Counted from the first letter of the stretch, positions 36,480-46,436 are shown. The stretch: 64,000 nucleotides of DNA from Cellulomonas sp. KRMCY2 (GCF_000526515.1 NZ_JAGF01000001.1:496001-560000), one strand, 5' to 3'. The notes: a model not told the origin generated them from the letters alone. A program made the numbers and translations.

Positions 36480-37025
36480 ATGGCACGGGGCTCCGGGACG
36501 GCGACGCGCGGGCGGATCCTGACCGCCGCGGCGACGATGTTCGCCGAGCGCGGCTTCGCCGGCGTCACCGTGCGCGACATCGCGGCCGACGCCGGTGCCG
36601 ACGCCGCCCTCGTCATCCGGCACTTCGGTTCCAAGGAGCTGCTCTTCCTCGAGGCGGTGCACTCACGGTTCGCCGACCGGCCCCTCGACGACGTGCCGCT
36701 CGAGGACCTGGGTCGCAGCTTCACGACCTCCTTGCTCGACGCGGACGAGGCGACCCGGGGGGTCTACCTCGCGCTGCTCCGGGGCAGCGACCGGCCCCGG
36801 ATCAAGGCGCGTCTGACCACGAACCACGAGTCCCACTTCGTCGCGCCCCTGCGGGCCCGGCTGTCCGGACCGGACGCCGACACGCGCGCCCGGCTCGCCG
36901 GAGCGCTGCTCGCCGGGCTGCTGTACTCGCTGTGGGTCGTCGAGGACCCAGGCCTGCGCGCCATGGACCGTGCCGAGCTCGTCGAACGGTACGGGGGACT
37001 GCTCCAGCGCCTGCTCACCGGCTGA
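36480..37025 (+). CDS. TetR-family regulator
   Basis: This 181-residue regulator has an N-terminal TetR HTH (ILTAAATMFAERGFAGVTVRDIAADAG, VIRHFGSKELLF) and a helical C-terminal domain. It converges on the MMPL transporter gene, which it may or may not control. Its upstream region is shared with the IS110 flank, so its promoter may have been altered by the insertion. Confidence 0.88.
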   Translation: MARGSGTATRGRILTAAATMFAERGFAGVTVRDIAADAGADAALVIRHFGSKELLFLEAVHSRFADRPLDDVPLEDLGRSFTTSLLDADEATRGVYLALLRGSDRPRIKARLTTNHESHFVAPLRARLSGPDADTRARLAGALLAGLLYSLWVVEDPGLRAMDRAELVERYGGLLQRLLTG

Positions 37026-37178
37026 GCCGGGAGCTCACACGTCGAGGTCCGCACCTGCGGCCTCCTTGCGGTTGCGTCCAGGGCCGACCGGCCGCCGTCG
37101 ATGCCGGCACACGACAGGGCCCGGGTAGGACGCCCTCCGCGTCCCACCCGGGCCTGTTCGAGCCGCCGGCTCCGGTCG

Positions 37179-39401
37179 CTATGCCTGCCTGCGCCCAGCG
37201 TCGGCGGCAACGTCGGGTCGGCCGGCGCCGGCGCCGGCGGTCGCGTCGAGCGACTCGAGCGCGAGTGGAGACGCGTCGTCCGCGGCTCCCTCGACGGACA
37301 TCTGCGGCGTGATGCGGTCCGCCCATCGGGGGTAGGCCCAGTTGCGTCGCCCGATCAGGTGCATGAGCGCGGGGACGAGCGACAGGCGGACGACGAAGGC
37401 GTCCACGAGGATCGCGACACCCAGGCCGATGCCCATGGCTGCCACGATCCGCTCACCGCCGAAGCTGAAGGAGGCGAACACGCTGAGCATGATCGTTGCG
37501 GCGGTACCGATGACGCGGGCGGTCTCCGCCACTCCGACCCGCACGGCGCGGCGGTTGTCCCGGGAGTGGGCCCACTCCTCGTGCATCCGGCTGACGAGGA
37601 ACACCTGGTAGTCCATGGACAGCCCGAACACCACGCCGACCAGGATCACCGGGACGATGAACATGATCGGGGCTCCGGAGCCCACGCCCAGCAGCTGGCT
37701 GCCCCAGCCGAGCTGGAAGATGGCCGTGATGACTCCCAGGCCCACGGCGATCGTCGCCACGTTGGTCAGTGCGCCGACGAGGGGGACGAGCACGCTACGG
37801 AACGCCATCGCCAGGAGGAGGAACCCCAGCAGCGCGACGATGCCGAGGTACAGCGGCAGCCGGCTCATCAGTGCCTGCGAGACGTCGATGTTCGTTGCGG
37901 TCTCCCCGCCCACGTAGACCGTCAGGTCGGTGCCGCTCTCGGCACTCGGGATCACCTGGTCGCGGAGAGTGGTGACGAGCTCCTCGGTGGCTGCGGTCTG
38001 CGCGCTCGTGGCCGGCACGACCGCAGCGATTGCGATCGCCTGACCAGGCTGGACGGGCGCGGCCTGGACGGCGGCCACACCCGGGACGTCGGAGAGGCCG
38101 GCCACGAGGTCGTCGAACGCTGTCGCCGACGCGGCGTCGGGTACGCGGGCCGCGAGCACCAGCGTGGCGTCCACGCCGTCACCGAAGGCCGGGGACATCA
38201 GGTCGTAGTACTCGCGAGTGGGCGAACCCTGAGGGTCGCTGCTGGCGTCGGCGTTGCCGACCCGCATGCCCACCACGGGGGCGGCGAGGGCGGTCAGGAC
38301 CAGCAGCGCGGCCACGGCGACCAGCCGGGGGTGGCGCTGGACGGTCAGGGACCACCGAGTTCCCATGCGGACGCGCGCGCTGGTCGGTGCCGCAGAGCCC
38401 AGGGCGAGCTCCCGGCGCTGGCGCCGAGAGAGGACCTTGAGCCCGATCATCCCCAGCAGCGCCGGGAGCAGGGTGAGGGCCGAGATCACGGTGAACAGCA
38501 CCGTGAGGGCGGCCGCCTGCGCCATCCCGGTCAGGACGCTCAGGTCGACCACGAACATGGCCAGCAGGGCGACCATGACGGTCAGGCCGGCGAAGACCAC
38601 CGCGCGCCCGGAGGTGTCGAGCGCCTTGGCGATGGCATCGGGCAACGACGCGCCGGCCATCAGGGCCTTGCGGTGGCGGTTCACGATGAACAGCGCGTAG
38701 TCGATGCCGACGCCGAGGCCGATCAGCGCACCCATGGTCAGCGAGGTGGAGTCCAGGGACATCACGTGCGAGGCGAGGACCACGACCAGCAGCGACGCGC
38801 CCACCCCGGTCACCCCGGTCAGGATCGGCAGGGCCGACGCCCACACCGATCGGAACGCGACGAAGAGCAGGACGATCGCGGCCAGCAGGCCGATGACCTC
38901 CATGCCGTGGGAGGGTTCGGGCAGCTGCGAGAACGCCTGGCCCCCGGCGGCCGCCTCGACGGTCGCGCTGTCGTAGCGGTCGGTGATGGCCCGCACCGCA
39001 TCGACGTCGACCTCGCTCGTCGCGGTGACGCGGGCGAACGCCGTGCTCTCGTCGGGGTTGATCTGAGCTGTGCCGGCGCCGCTGTAGGGGCTGGTGACGG
39101 ACTCCACACCGGGTACCGCGGCGACCTCGGCCAGCATCGCCGCCACCTGCTGCTCGACCGCCGGGTCGTCGATGGCCACGCCGTCGGTGCGCCAGACGAC
39201 GTTTCCCACCGACGTGCCGTCCGCACCGGCCTCCGCGATGAGCGCGTAGGCCGTGGACGACTCGCTGTCGGGCAGCTGCGCTGCAGTCGTGAAGGCGGTG
39301 CCGGCAGAGAACACGGCCGCCATCAGGCCGATGAGCGCGGCGATCCACACCGCGAGGACGACGCGGCGGCGCCGATAGCACCAGCGGGCAAGTGTCGACA
39401 T
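37179..39401 (-). CDS. MMPL/RND-family transporter
   Basis: This protein of about 740 residues has the MmpL layout: one helix, an external domain (about 35-170), six helices, a second external domain (about 380-520) and five or six C-terminal helices. TMGALIGLGVGIDYALFIVNRH and FGLSMDYQVFLVSRMHEEW are the paired RND motifs with the proton-relay Asp-Tyr. It exports lipids or hydrophobic compounds; the cargo is unknown. ATG 39401 is supported by GAGAGG upstream; an in-frame start at 39434 adds 11 residues. Confidence 0.93.
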   Translation of the reverse strand: MSTLARWCYRRRRVVLAVWIAALIGLMAAVFSAGTAFTTAAQLPDSESSTAYALIAEAGADGTSVGNVVWRTDGVAIDDPAVEQQVAAMLAEVAAVPGVESVTSPYSGAGTAQINPDESTAFARVTATSEVDVDAVRAITDRYDSATVEAAAGGQAFSQLPEPSHGMEVIGLLAAIVLLFVAFRSVWASALPILTGVTGVGASLLVVVLASHVMSLDSTSLTMGALIGLGVGIDYALFIVNRHRKALMAGASLPDAIAKALDTSGRAVVFAGLTVMVALLAMFVVDLSVLTGMAQAAALTVLFTVISALTLLPALLGMIGLKVLSRRQRRELALGSAAPTSARVRMGTRWSLTVQRHPRLVAVAALLVLTALAAPVVGMRVGNADASSDPQGSPTREYYDLMSPAFGDGVDATLVLAARVPDAASATAFDDLVAGLSDVPGVAAVQAAPVQPGQAIAIAAVVPATSAQTAATEELVTTLRDQVIPSAESGTDLTVYVGGETATNIDVSQALMSRLPLYLGIVALLGFLLLAMAFRSVLVPLVGALTNVATIAVGLGVITAIFQLGWGSQLLGVGSGAPIMFIVPVILVGVVFGLSMDYQVFLVSRMHEEWAHSRDNRRAVRVGVAETARVIGTAATIMLSVFASFSFGGERIVAAMGIGLGVAILVDAFVVRLSLVPALMHLIGRRNWAYPRWADRITPQMSVEGAADDASPLALESLDATAGAGAGRPDVAADAGRRQA

Positions 39402-39618
39402 GATCGGGACCTCTCTCGGGTTGGTCGTTGTCACCCTCGAGACTCCCCGGCTGCTCGTCTCCGGGCGTCAACCATGCGCTGTGATCGACCTACCGCGTGC
39501 GCGGTACCGCAGCGGTCCGGCTCGGCCCAGTCGCGGTAGAGCGCGCGCCGCGTTCGCACCACGACACCGACCCGCCCGGCACGAAAGCCTTCTTGAACCG
39601 CCGAGGAAGGGAGCAGCC

Positions 39619-39957
39619 ATGGCCACGACGTCCGTCGCCGATCCGACGGCGCGCCACCGTGCGTCCGTGCTCGGCCGCTTCGCACTGACCGGCCTCGCGG
39701 CCAACGCGGCCTATGCAGTGGTCTTCCTCGCCGCCGGCGGGACGGCGACTGCACTGGTCGGGCTCTGCACAACGACGGCCACACTCGCCGTCTGGAACCT
39801 GGTCGCACCGCACGCGGGGCGCGTGGCGACCCTTGGCGTCCTCGCTCTCACCACCGGCGCCGTCGGGCTGGTCAACTTCGGGGTCCTGAACCGTGTCATC
39901 GGCGCCCGCACCGGCGCGCGCCAGGTGCCCGCGCGTCAGCCAGCGGGATCCGCGTGA
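39619..39957 (+). CDS. Small membrane protein, possibly GtrA-like
   Basis: This 112-residue protein has three probable membrane helices. The start region (RFALTGLAANAAYAVVFLAA) and the end (VGLVNFGVLNRVIG) faintly resemble GtrA proteins, which help flip lipid-linked sugars, but it is short. ATG 39619 follows GAAGGGAGC. It lies 94 bp upstream of the PAP2-kinase fusion on the same strand, so co-transcription is plausible. Confidence 0.7.
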   Translation: MATTSVADPTARHRASVLGRFALTGLAANAAYAVVFLAAGGTATALVGLCTTTATLAVWNLVAPHAGRVATLGVLALTTGAVGLVNFGVLNRVIGARTGARQVPARQPAGSA

Positions 39958-40051
39958 TGACGTGCGCACCAGGTCGCCACGACGCCGTGCGGTCGCGTGC
40001 GACGGCGATCGTGGCTCCGAGCAGCGGGCACGCGTCGTTCGAGGAGGAGAT

Positions 40052-41716
40052 GTGACCGCACCCGCCCCCACCCGATCGACGACGGACCTCATCGCGGGTC
40101 TCACCCGGTCCTCGGGGCGACTGGCAGAGCGCCGCCTGTTCGTCGCCGCCGTCGCCGCGTACGCGCTGTGGACCATCGGCGTCGTCCTCGGCTGGACGGA
40201 CGGGGTCGACGCCGCGTTCGGCCACCCCGTCCTCGAGCCCCGATCACCGGCCGGCCAGCTGGCCGAGGTGTTCGCGTCCGCCACCCACCCCTTCGTCATC
40301 GTGGCAGTGACCGTCTCCCTGGCGCTGCGGTCGTTCCGCCGCCGCCAGCGGCGTCTGGCGCGGGCGCTCGCCCTGGCTTCGCTCGGAGTGCCCCTCTGGG
40401 TCGTTCAGCAAGCCCTGTACGGCCGGCCACGCCCGTCGTCCCTCTTCTCAGACTCGGTCACGGCTTCCCTCAGCGCCTACCCTGCCGGGCACATGGTGGC
40501 AGCGACGATCCTCACGTGGGTCCTGGTGACCACGGCGAATGCCCAGCGCAGGCCCGGTGCCGCCCGCTGGAAGCGCCGGATCTTCGGGGCCATGCTCGTC
40601 ACGACCGTCGGGGTGGACCAGTGGGCGATGGGCACCGAGTCCGGCACCGACCTGATCGGCGGGCAGCTGCTGGGCATCGCGGTCGCGGTCGGCGCGCTCT
40701 GGTTCAGTCGGGTCGCGACGATCACCGGTGCCTGGCGACCAGGGCGTGCTGTCCTGCCCGGCCGGCAGGCGGCGGTGATCTACAACCCGACCAAGGTGCT
40801 CGAGCTGGACCAGTTCCGCCGGCGGGTCGAGTTCGCGCTGAGCCGCAGCGGATGGCAACCCACCCTCTGGCTCGAGACGCTGGTCGACGACCCCGGTCGG
40901 GGGATGGCACGCGCGGCCCTCGCCAGGGGCGTCGACCTCGTGCTCGTCGCGGGCGGGGACGGCACGGTGCGCACCGTGTGCGCCGAGCTGGCCGGGTCCG
41001 CCGTGCCCGTCGGCCTCGTGCCGGCCGGCACCGGAAACCTCCTGTGCCGCAACCTGGGCATCCCGCTCGACGAGGACGACGCGATCGCCGTCGCCCTGCG
41101 CGGCGTACCCACGGCGATCGACATGGTGCGCTGGACGGTCGACGGCCAGTCCCGGATCTTTGCCGTGATGGCCGGCGTCGGCCTTGACGCGCAGATCATG
41201 CGCGACACCGACCCACGCTTGAAGACAGTGCTGCGCGGAGGCGCGTACGTGGTCGCGGCCGCCCAGCAGGTGATGATGCCGGCCTTCGGCGCCACGGTGA
41301 CGGTCGACGGTGTGACGTGCCACGACGGCGACGCCGTGATTGCCATGGTCGGGAACGTGGGACGGCTCCAGGGCGGCATCCAGCTGATCCCCGGAGCGAG
41401 CCCGACCGACGGCGAGCTCGATGTCCTCGTCGCGTCGAAGGCCGGACTCGCGGGCCTCATCCGGCCAGCCTCGGCGGCGCTGCGCGTCGCCACCGAGCCG
41501 CCGCCGACCCACGTGCGTGGGCAGCGCGTCGACGTCGTCCTCGACCGTCCCGTGGCCTACCAGCTGGACGGCGACATGAGCGGTGAGGCGATGGCGTTCA
41601 CGGCGGAGGTCCTGCCCCACGCACTCCTCGTCATGACGCCCCAGCCGTCCGTTCGTCGGCACTTCGCGCGACCCCGACACATGCCCGGCAGCAGGCACTC
41701 TGCGCCGCGCGAGTGA
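40052..41716 (+). CDS. PAP2-like membrane domain fused to a diacylglycerol-kinase-type lipid kinase
   Basis: This 554-residue fusion has an N-terminal PAP2-like membrane half (about 25-225) and a C-terminal DAG-kinase catalytic half (about 238-535) with YNPTK, GGDGT at 301-305 and PAGTGN. The kinase half looks functional. In the PAP2 half the three catalytic motifs are eroded: Gln120 where Lys is expected before RP127-128, Ala145 in the PSGH equivalent, and Gln190 and Glu196 where the Arg and the nucleophilic His of SR-x5-H should be. It is probably a lipid kinase with a non-catalytic membrane anchor. GTG 40052 follows GAGGAGGAG. Confidence 0.88.
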   Translation: MTAPAPTRSTTDLIAGLTRSSGRLAERRLFVAAVAAYALWTIGVVLGWTDGVDAAFGHPVLEPRSPAGQLAEVFASATHPFVIVAVTVSLALRSFRRRQRRLARALALASLGVPLWVVQQALYGRPRPSSLFSDSVTASLSAYPAGHMVAATILTWVLVTTANAQRRPGAARWKRRIFGAMLVTTVGVDQWAMGTESGTDLIGGQLLGIAVAVGALWFSRVATITGAWRPGRAVLPGRQAAVIYNPTKVLELDQFRRRVEFALSRSGWQPTLWLETLVDDPGRGMARAALARGVDLVLVAGGDGTVRTVCAELAGSAVPVGLVPAGTGNLLCRNLGIPLDEDDAIAVALRGVPTAIDMVRWTVDGQSRIFAVMAGVGLDAQIMRDTDPRLKTVLRGGAYVVAAAQQVMMPAFGATVTVDGVTCHDGDAVIAMVGNVGRLQGGIQLIPGASPTDGELDVLVASKAGLAGLIRPASAALRVATEPPPTHVRGQRVDVVLDRPVAYQLDGDMSGEAMAFTAEVLPHALLVMTPQPSVRRHFARPRHMPGSRHSAPRE

Positions 41717-41997
41717 CCGCCCGGCCGGGAAGCGCCATCGCGCGCACACGGTCCGGTCAGGCGGCCCTCCGGTTCGCCGCGGCTCACCTGGATGGCCGTG
41801 CACAGGACCGACTGCGCGCGTACCGCAGCTGCGGTAGCGCGGACGCGCCGGCCGGGCGATGTGCGCCGACCGAGCACGGACGAGGCTCGAGGTCGACGGG
41901 AGCCGGGCAGCCGGCCCAGCGTGGCGACGGCGCCGCGTCGGTGCTCCCGCGCGGACTGGCCGCACCCCACCCGGGCGCGACCGCGAGAGGGGCGGAG

Positions 41998-42531
41998 ATG
42001 TCGCAGCACGAGCCATCAACCAGGAGCCGGTTCACGGCGAACGAGTACCTGACCGTCCGCGTCGACCGCAGCCTGGAGCTGCTGCACCGCGACGCGTACG
42101 GGAACTTCGGCTGGGTGGTCCACGAGCGCGGCTCGATCGCGCCGGGCGCGCCTCAGGTCCATCTCACGCTCAGCCGTGAGCGGCGTATCAAGAACCGACC
42201 TGCCGTCGTGGAGCTGCAGCACCGGTGCGAGACCGCCCTTGCCGCCATCACGAGGATGGAGCGCGGCGTCACGGCGGCCGCGATGACCGTTGCGATCGTG
42301 GCGGGCATCGTCGGTTCGGCGTTCCTGGCGGGCTCGGTCGTCGCGCTGGACGCCGGCCTGGTGTGGCTGTCCATCCCGCTGGGCGTCCTGGGCCTCCTCG
42401 GGTGGGCAGCGGGCTACGCGTGCTTCGGCCGGGTCAGGGCCAGGAAGGCCGCCGAGGTCGCCCGCCAGATCGGCGACCTCTATGACGTCGTCTACGAGAC
42501 GGGCGAGGAGGCCAGCCAGCTCCTGGCGTGA
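41998..42531 (+). CDS. Hypothetical protein with two membrane helices
   Basis: This 177-residue protein of unrecognised family has a polar N-terminus (about 1-80), two helices (about 88-112 and 116-142), then a charged C-terminal helix. ATG 41998 follows GGCGGAG. The 281 bp upstream hold no convincing gene. It converges on the response-regulator gene at 42545. Confidence 0.75.
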   Translation: MSQHEPSTRSRFTANEYLTVRVDRSLELLHRDAYGNFGWVVHERGSIAPGAPQVHLTLSRERRIKNRPAVVELQHRCETALAAITRMERGVTAAAMTVAIVAGIVGSAFLAGSVVALDAGLVWLSIPLGVLGLLGWAAGYACFGRVRARKAAEVARQIGDLYDVVYETGEEASQLLA

Positions 42532-42544
42532 CCCGCCTGCCTCC

Positions 42545-43216
42545 TCAGCGGCGCGGTGGTGAGACCAGGCCGGTCTCGTAGGCGAAGACGACCAGCTGGG
42601 CGCGGTCGCGTGACGCCGTCTTCATCATGGCCCGGTTGACGTGGGTCTTGGCGGTGGCAGGGCTGATGAACAGCCGGGCGCCGATCTCCTCGTTGGACAG
42701 CCCGACGGCGACCAGGGCCGTGACCTCCTCCTCCCGCGCGGTCAGCGGGTCGACGAGCGCTGCGCCTTCACGGCGCGGTACCGGCGCATGCTCGAGGAAG
42801 CGCGCGATCAGTGCGGTGGTGGCGAGAGGTGAGAGCAGGGACTCCCCGGCCGCGACGGTCCGGATGGCGGCCAGCAGCCCCGCGGGCTCCACACCCTTGC
42901 CGAGGAAGCCCGACGCGCCCGCACGAAGTGCCTGGACCACGAGGTCGTCGTCCTCGAACGTGGTCAGGACCAGGACGCGCACGCCCTGGAGCTCCTCGTC
43001 GGCGGTGATCCGACGGGTCGCCTCGATGCCGTCCATCTCGGGCATCCGAAGGTCCATGAGTACGACGTCGGCGCGCTCGGTCCGTGCCCGCAGCACGGCC
43101 TCGGTTCCGGTGCTCGCCTCGCCCGCTACCTCGATGTCCGCCGTGGAGTCGAGCAGAAGGCGGAAGGTGGCCCGCAGCAGGGCCTGGTCGTCAGCGAGAA
43201 GGACGCGGATGGTCAT
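42545..43216 (-). CDS. NarL/LuxR-family response regulator (system 1)
   Basis: This 223-residue regulator has a receiver domain (acceptor Asp in VVLMDLRMPEMDG) and a C-terminal LuxR HTH (LTAREEEVTALVAVGLSNEEIGARLF). ATG 43216 overlaps the stop of its kinase (43213). In the receiver, the usual switch-Lys stretch reads FLGKGV. Target genes are unknown. Confidence 0.93.
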   Translation of the reverse strand: MTIRVLLADDQALLRATFRLLLDSTADIEVAGEASTGTEAVLRARTERADVVLMDLRMPEMDGIEATRRITADEELQGVRVLVLTTFEDDDLVVQALRAGASGFLGKGVEPAGLLAAIRTVAAGESLLSPLATTALIARFLEHAPVPRREGAALVDPLTAREEEVTALVAVGLSNEEIGARLFISPATAKTHVNRAMMKTASRDRAQLVVFAYETGLVSPPRR

Positions 43217-44472
43217 GGTGTCTCCGTCAGGGTCGGTGCGGGCGCGTCGGCCGTGGGCAAGGTGACGCGCACGGCGAAGCCGCCGCCCCGGAGCACCGCC
43301 GTGCTCCACGTGCCGCCGGCTGCGTGCGTGCGCTCGCGCATCCCGATCAGCCCGTGACCGGGGCCGGTGGACGGGGACCGCCGACGGGGATCGGGCGAGG
43401 CGCCGTTGCGCACGCGGATCCGGAGCTGGTCGGAGTCCCAGTCGAGGTTGACCTCGATCAGTGCGCCCGGCGCATGCTTGGCCGCGTTGGTCAGGGCTTC
43501 CTGCACCACCCGGTAGGCCGCGAGGTCGCCCCGCGCGGTCAGCGCCCGGGGCTCGCCGCTCACCGCGACGTCCACCTGGGAGCCGGCCGACCGCACCGCG
43601 TCCACCAGCTCGGGCAGGTGCTCCAGCCGCGGCGAGGGCGTGCGGACGGCGTCGTCGGCCTCGTTGGGCTGCCGAAGAAGGCCAACCGTTGCGCGAACCT
43701 CGTCCAGGGCGCTCCGGGTGTGCTCGGCAAGTCCGTGCAACGCGGTCGCGGCAGCCTCCGGGTCGGTTCGCACCAGGTACTCCGCGACCGCCGCCTGCGC
43801 GTTCACCAGAGTGAGATGGTGCGCCAGCACGTCATGCAGCTCCCGGGCGATGTGCAGCCGCTCGGCCTCGACGGCCCGCTGGGTCTGCTCCTCGCGCTCG
43901 CTCACCTCGCGTCCCAGGCGGTCCTGCCGGCCGGCGGCGAGGGCGCCGACCGCGGTGCCGCCGAGCACGAGGTTGAACATCGTCAGACACGTGGACATGA
44001 AGGTCCACACCTGCTCGTGGTTCACCACCAGGGCGACGGCCGGAAGCACGACGGCCGCTGCTGCTCCGGCCAGCCACGCTCGTCGCCGCGGCAGCCGGCG
44101 TGCCACGGTGAACGCCGCAACCACGGTGGCCACCGGGATCGGCTGGAACGCCGCCATCGGGATCGGCGTCTCCCACCCCGGCACGAGGGTGGGCTGCAGC
44201 GCCAGCTGGGTCGCCTCGACCAGGACCGTCGCGAGCAGCGCCGGCAGCGGCCACCGCGTCCGCACGGTCAGCGGCAGCCACGCCGCGACCGTGAACACGA
44301 GCAGCGCGGTCCCGGGGAACGTCGCGCCACCCTCGCGGTAGACCACCGCAGTCACCATGAGCACCAGCGTCGCGAGGGTGAGCGGGAGCCCCGCCGGCGC
44401 TGCACGCGAGCTGAGCCCACTCCGGGCAGCGCCGGCAGCGAGGTCCGCTGTGGTGCGCGGCTCCTGGGTCAC
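43213..44472 (-). CDS. DesK/NarX-type sensor histidine kinase (system 1)
   Basis: This 419-residue kinase has four to six N-terminal helices, a HisKA_3 dimerisation domain with the phospho-His in ARELHDVLAHHLTL, and an HATPase domain (VVQEALTNAAKHAPG, GHGLIGMRER). It has no large extracytoplasmic domain, so the signal is probably sensed in or at the membrane. GTG 44472 is the start, and translation is coupled to the regulator. Confidence 0.93.
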   Translation of the reverse strand: MTQEPRTTADLAAGAARSGLSSRAAPAGLPLTLATLVLMVTAVVYREGGATFPGTALLVFTVAAWLPLTVRTRWPLPALLATVLVEATQLALQPTLVPGWETPIPMAAFQPIPVATVVAAFTVARRLPRRRAWLAGAAAAVVLPAVALVVNHEQVWTFMSTCLTMFNLVLGGTAVGALAAGRQDRLGREVSEREEQTQRAVEAERLHIARELHDVLAHHLTLVNAQAAVAEYLVRTDPEAAATALHGLAEHTRSALDEVRATVGLLRQPNEADDAVRTPSPRLEHLPELVDAVRSAGSQVDVAVSGEPRALTARGDLAAYRVVQEALTNAAKHAPGALIEVNLDWDSDQLRIRVRNGASPDPRRRSPSTGPGHGLIGMRERTHAAGGTWSTAVLRGGGFAVRVTLPTADAPAPTLTETP

Positions 44473-44649
44473 GACTACGGCTCCTCGCTCTGTCGGTCGC
44501 CGATGGTCCAGCGAGGGTAGTTCTGACGGCGTCTCATCCTCGGCACCATGGCACTCGGCGTCGTCAGCCGTGTGCGGTAGCCCGATGTACCGCCGTTGCC
44601 GTACGCTCCCGCGCCGTCCGCTGCGCGGAAGCCGCCGCCATGATCGAGG

Positions 44650-45303
44650 CTAGGGCACGCGCCTGGTCTCGTACGCCCACATGGCGAGCTCCACCCGGTT
44701 CCGGGCTCCGAGCTTGGACATGAGACCGGCGAGGTGGAACTTCACCGTGCTCATGCTGATGTACAGCTCGTCAGCGATCTCGGCGTTGGTCCGTCCCCGT
44801 GCCACCGTCAGGAGCACCACCTCTTCGCGCTCGGTCAGGGGCTCGATCGGCTGCGCCGGGCGCGAAGCCAGGGGCCTCGTCGAGAAGCTGGCGAGGAGCC
44901 GAGCCGTGACACCGGGATCGATCAGCGCGTCACCCCGGACCGCTGCGTGAACGGCCTGGACCAGCTGGTCCGGTGCGGCGCCCTTGAGGAGGAAGCCTCG
45001 AGCCCCTGCCCTCAGTGCTCCGTAGACGTACTCATCGGTGTCGAACGTCGTGATCACCACGACGGCGATCGGGTCCGTGACGTCGGGCCCGGCGAGCAGC
45101 CGGGTGGCTTCGATGCCGTCCAGGTTCGGCATGCGGATGTCCAGCAGACACACGTCCGGTCGCAGTCGGCGTGCGAGGTCGACCGCTTCGCGCCCGTCGG
45201 CGGCCTGACCGACGACGTCGATGTCCGGCTGGCCATCGAGGATCGTGGTCAGCCCGGCTCGGATGATGCTCTGGTCATCGGCGATGACCACCCGGATCGT
45301 CAT
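44650..45303 (-). CDS. NarL/LuxR-family response regulator (system 2)
   Basis: This 217-residue regulator has its receiver acceptor Asp in VCLLDIRMPNLDG, switch segment GFLLKGAAP and a LuxR HTH (LTEREEVVLLTVARGRTNAEIADELY). ATG 45303 overlaps the kinase stop at 45300. A 177-bp gap separates it from system 1, so the two pairs are probably separate transcripts. Confidence 0.93.
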   Translation of the reverse strand: MTIRVVIADDQSIIRAGLTTILDGQPDIDVVGQAADGREAVDLARRLRPDVCLLDIRMPNLDGIEATRLLAGPDVTDPIAVVVITTFDTDEYVYGALRAGARGFLLKGAAPDQLVQAVHAAVRGDALIDPGVTARLLASFSTRPLASRPAQPIEPLTEREEVVLLTVARGRTNAEIADELYISMSTVKFHLAGLMSKLGARNRVELAMWAYETRRVP

Positions 45304-46436
45304 GTCGCGGGACCACGGCGGGGCAGGACGGCACGGACACCCCATCCGCCGCTGAGTCGCGGCCCAGCGCTGAACGTGCCGCCGAGCAAGGTGACCCGCT
45401 CGGTCATGCCGACGAGCCCGTAGCCGGCTGCGTTCGGGTTCGTCGGACGCGCACCGTCGTTGTCGACCGTCATCTCGACCTCCGTCGGGCCCCCGATCAC
45501 TGCGACCTCCACCCGCGTGGCCTGTTGTGCGTGGCGTCGGGCGTTCGTGACCGATTCTTGCGCGACCCGGTACAGCGCTGCCTCCACGGCCGGGTGGAGG
45601 TTCGCCAGCTCGCCGCTCAACGCGACATCGACGTGAAGGGAGCCGGTGCTCCTCGCAGCCAGTCGTTCGATGTCAGCGACTCGACGCTGTGGCGCCATGG
45701 CTGACGGGTCGTCGCGGTCCCGGAGTGCGCCGACCATGGTTCGCATCTCGGCCAGGGTCTGGGCCGCCTCGCGGTCGATGATCTCGAGCGCTTCGGTAGC
45801 CCCGATGAGCGACGAACCAGATCGCGCGACGAACAGGCCGGCCTGGGCCTGGATCGCGATCGCCGAGACGTGGTGGGCGACGGTGTCGTGGAGCTCCCTG
45901 GCGAGCTGAGCCCGCTCCTCGAGCTTCGCCTGGTCGACCAGCTTCTCTCGAGCTGCGGCGCGATACCGGACCAGGACGCCCAGCACCGCTGCGAAGAGGA
46001 CCACTGCCGCGCCGCCGATGGCGTCACTGGCGCCGGTGAAGTCGGTGAGCACACTGACGACGACAGCGAGGAGCATGATGCCGAGCCCGACGGCGGCGTC
46101 GCGACCGGCGCCCCACCTGAACAACGCGTAGGCGAGGACCAGAACGACCGCCCCGCTGTACAACACCACGGGTTCAGCGCCGGCCACGGAGGCTGCCACG
46201 TCGAGCACCGCAAGTGCGCCGAAGGCGAGAGCCACCGCGATCAGCGCATGGCTCCTCCGGTACAGGACCGCGACCGCCACGCCGCACCCCACGCCGACGG
46301 CGACCGGCGGCCACGTCAGGTCACGACGCAGGACCGCCTCGAGGGCGACACCCACCATCACGATCGCCGCGAGCGCCCAGTCGCGCCGCCCGCGAGCCGG
46401 AGGATCCTTGACGGCCGGCTCGACCCAGAGGGACAT
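45300..46436 (-). CDS. DesK/NarX-type sensor histidine kinase (system 2)
   Basis: This 378-residue kinase has about five N-terminal helices, HisKA_3 with ARELHDTVAHHVSAIAIQAQ, and HATPase (VAQESVTNARRHAQQ, GYGLVGMTERV). ATG 46436 has GGAG 7 nt upstream. It pairs with the regulator at 44650 and is divergent from the membrane protein at 46619. Confidence 0.93.
   Translation of the reverse strand: MSLWVEPAVKDPPARGRRDWALAAIVMVGVALEAVLRRDLTWPPVAVGVGCGVAVAVLYRRSHALIAVALAFGALAVLDVAASVAGAEPVVLYSGAVVLVLAYALFRWGAGRDAAVGLGIMLLAVVVSVLTDFTGASDAIGGAAVVLFAAVLGVLVRYRAAAREKLVDQAKLEERAQLARELHDTVAHHVSAIAIQAQAGLFVARSGSSLIGATEALEIIDREAAQTLAEMRTMVGALRDRDDPSAMAPQRRVADIERLAARSTGSLHVDVALSGELANLHPAVEAALYRVAQESVTNARRHAQQATRVEVAVIGGPTEVEMTVDNDGARPTNPNAAGYGLVGMTERVTLLGGTFSAGPRLSGGWGVRAVLPRRGPAT

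Noticed and set aside
41717-41997. Open frame upstream of the two-helix protein (continuing from 41713)
   Set aside because: The translated text is low-complexity Arg/Gly/Ala and lacks a ribosome site. The ATG at 41998 with GGCGGAG is a better start.
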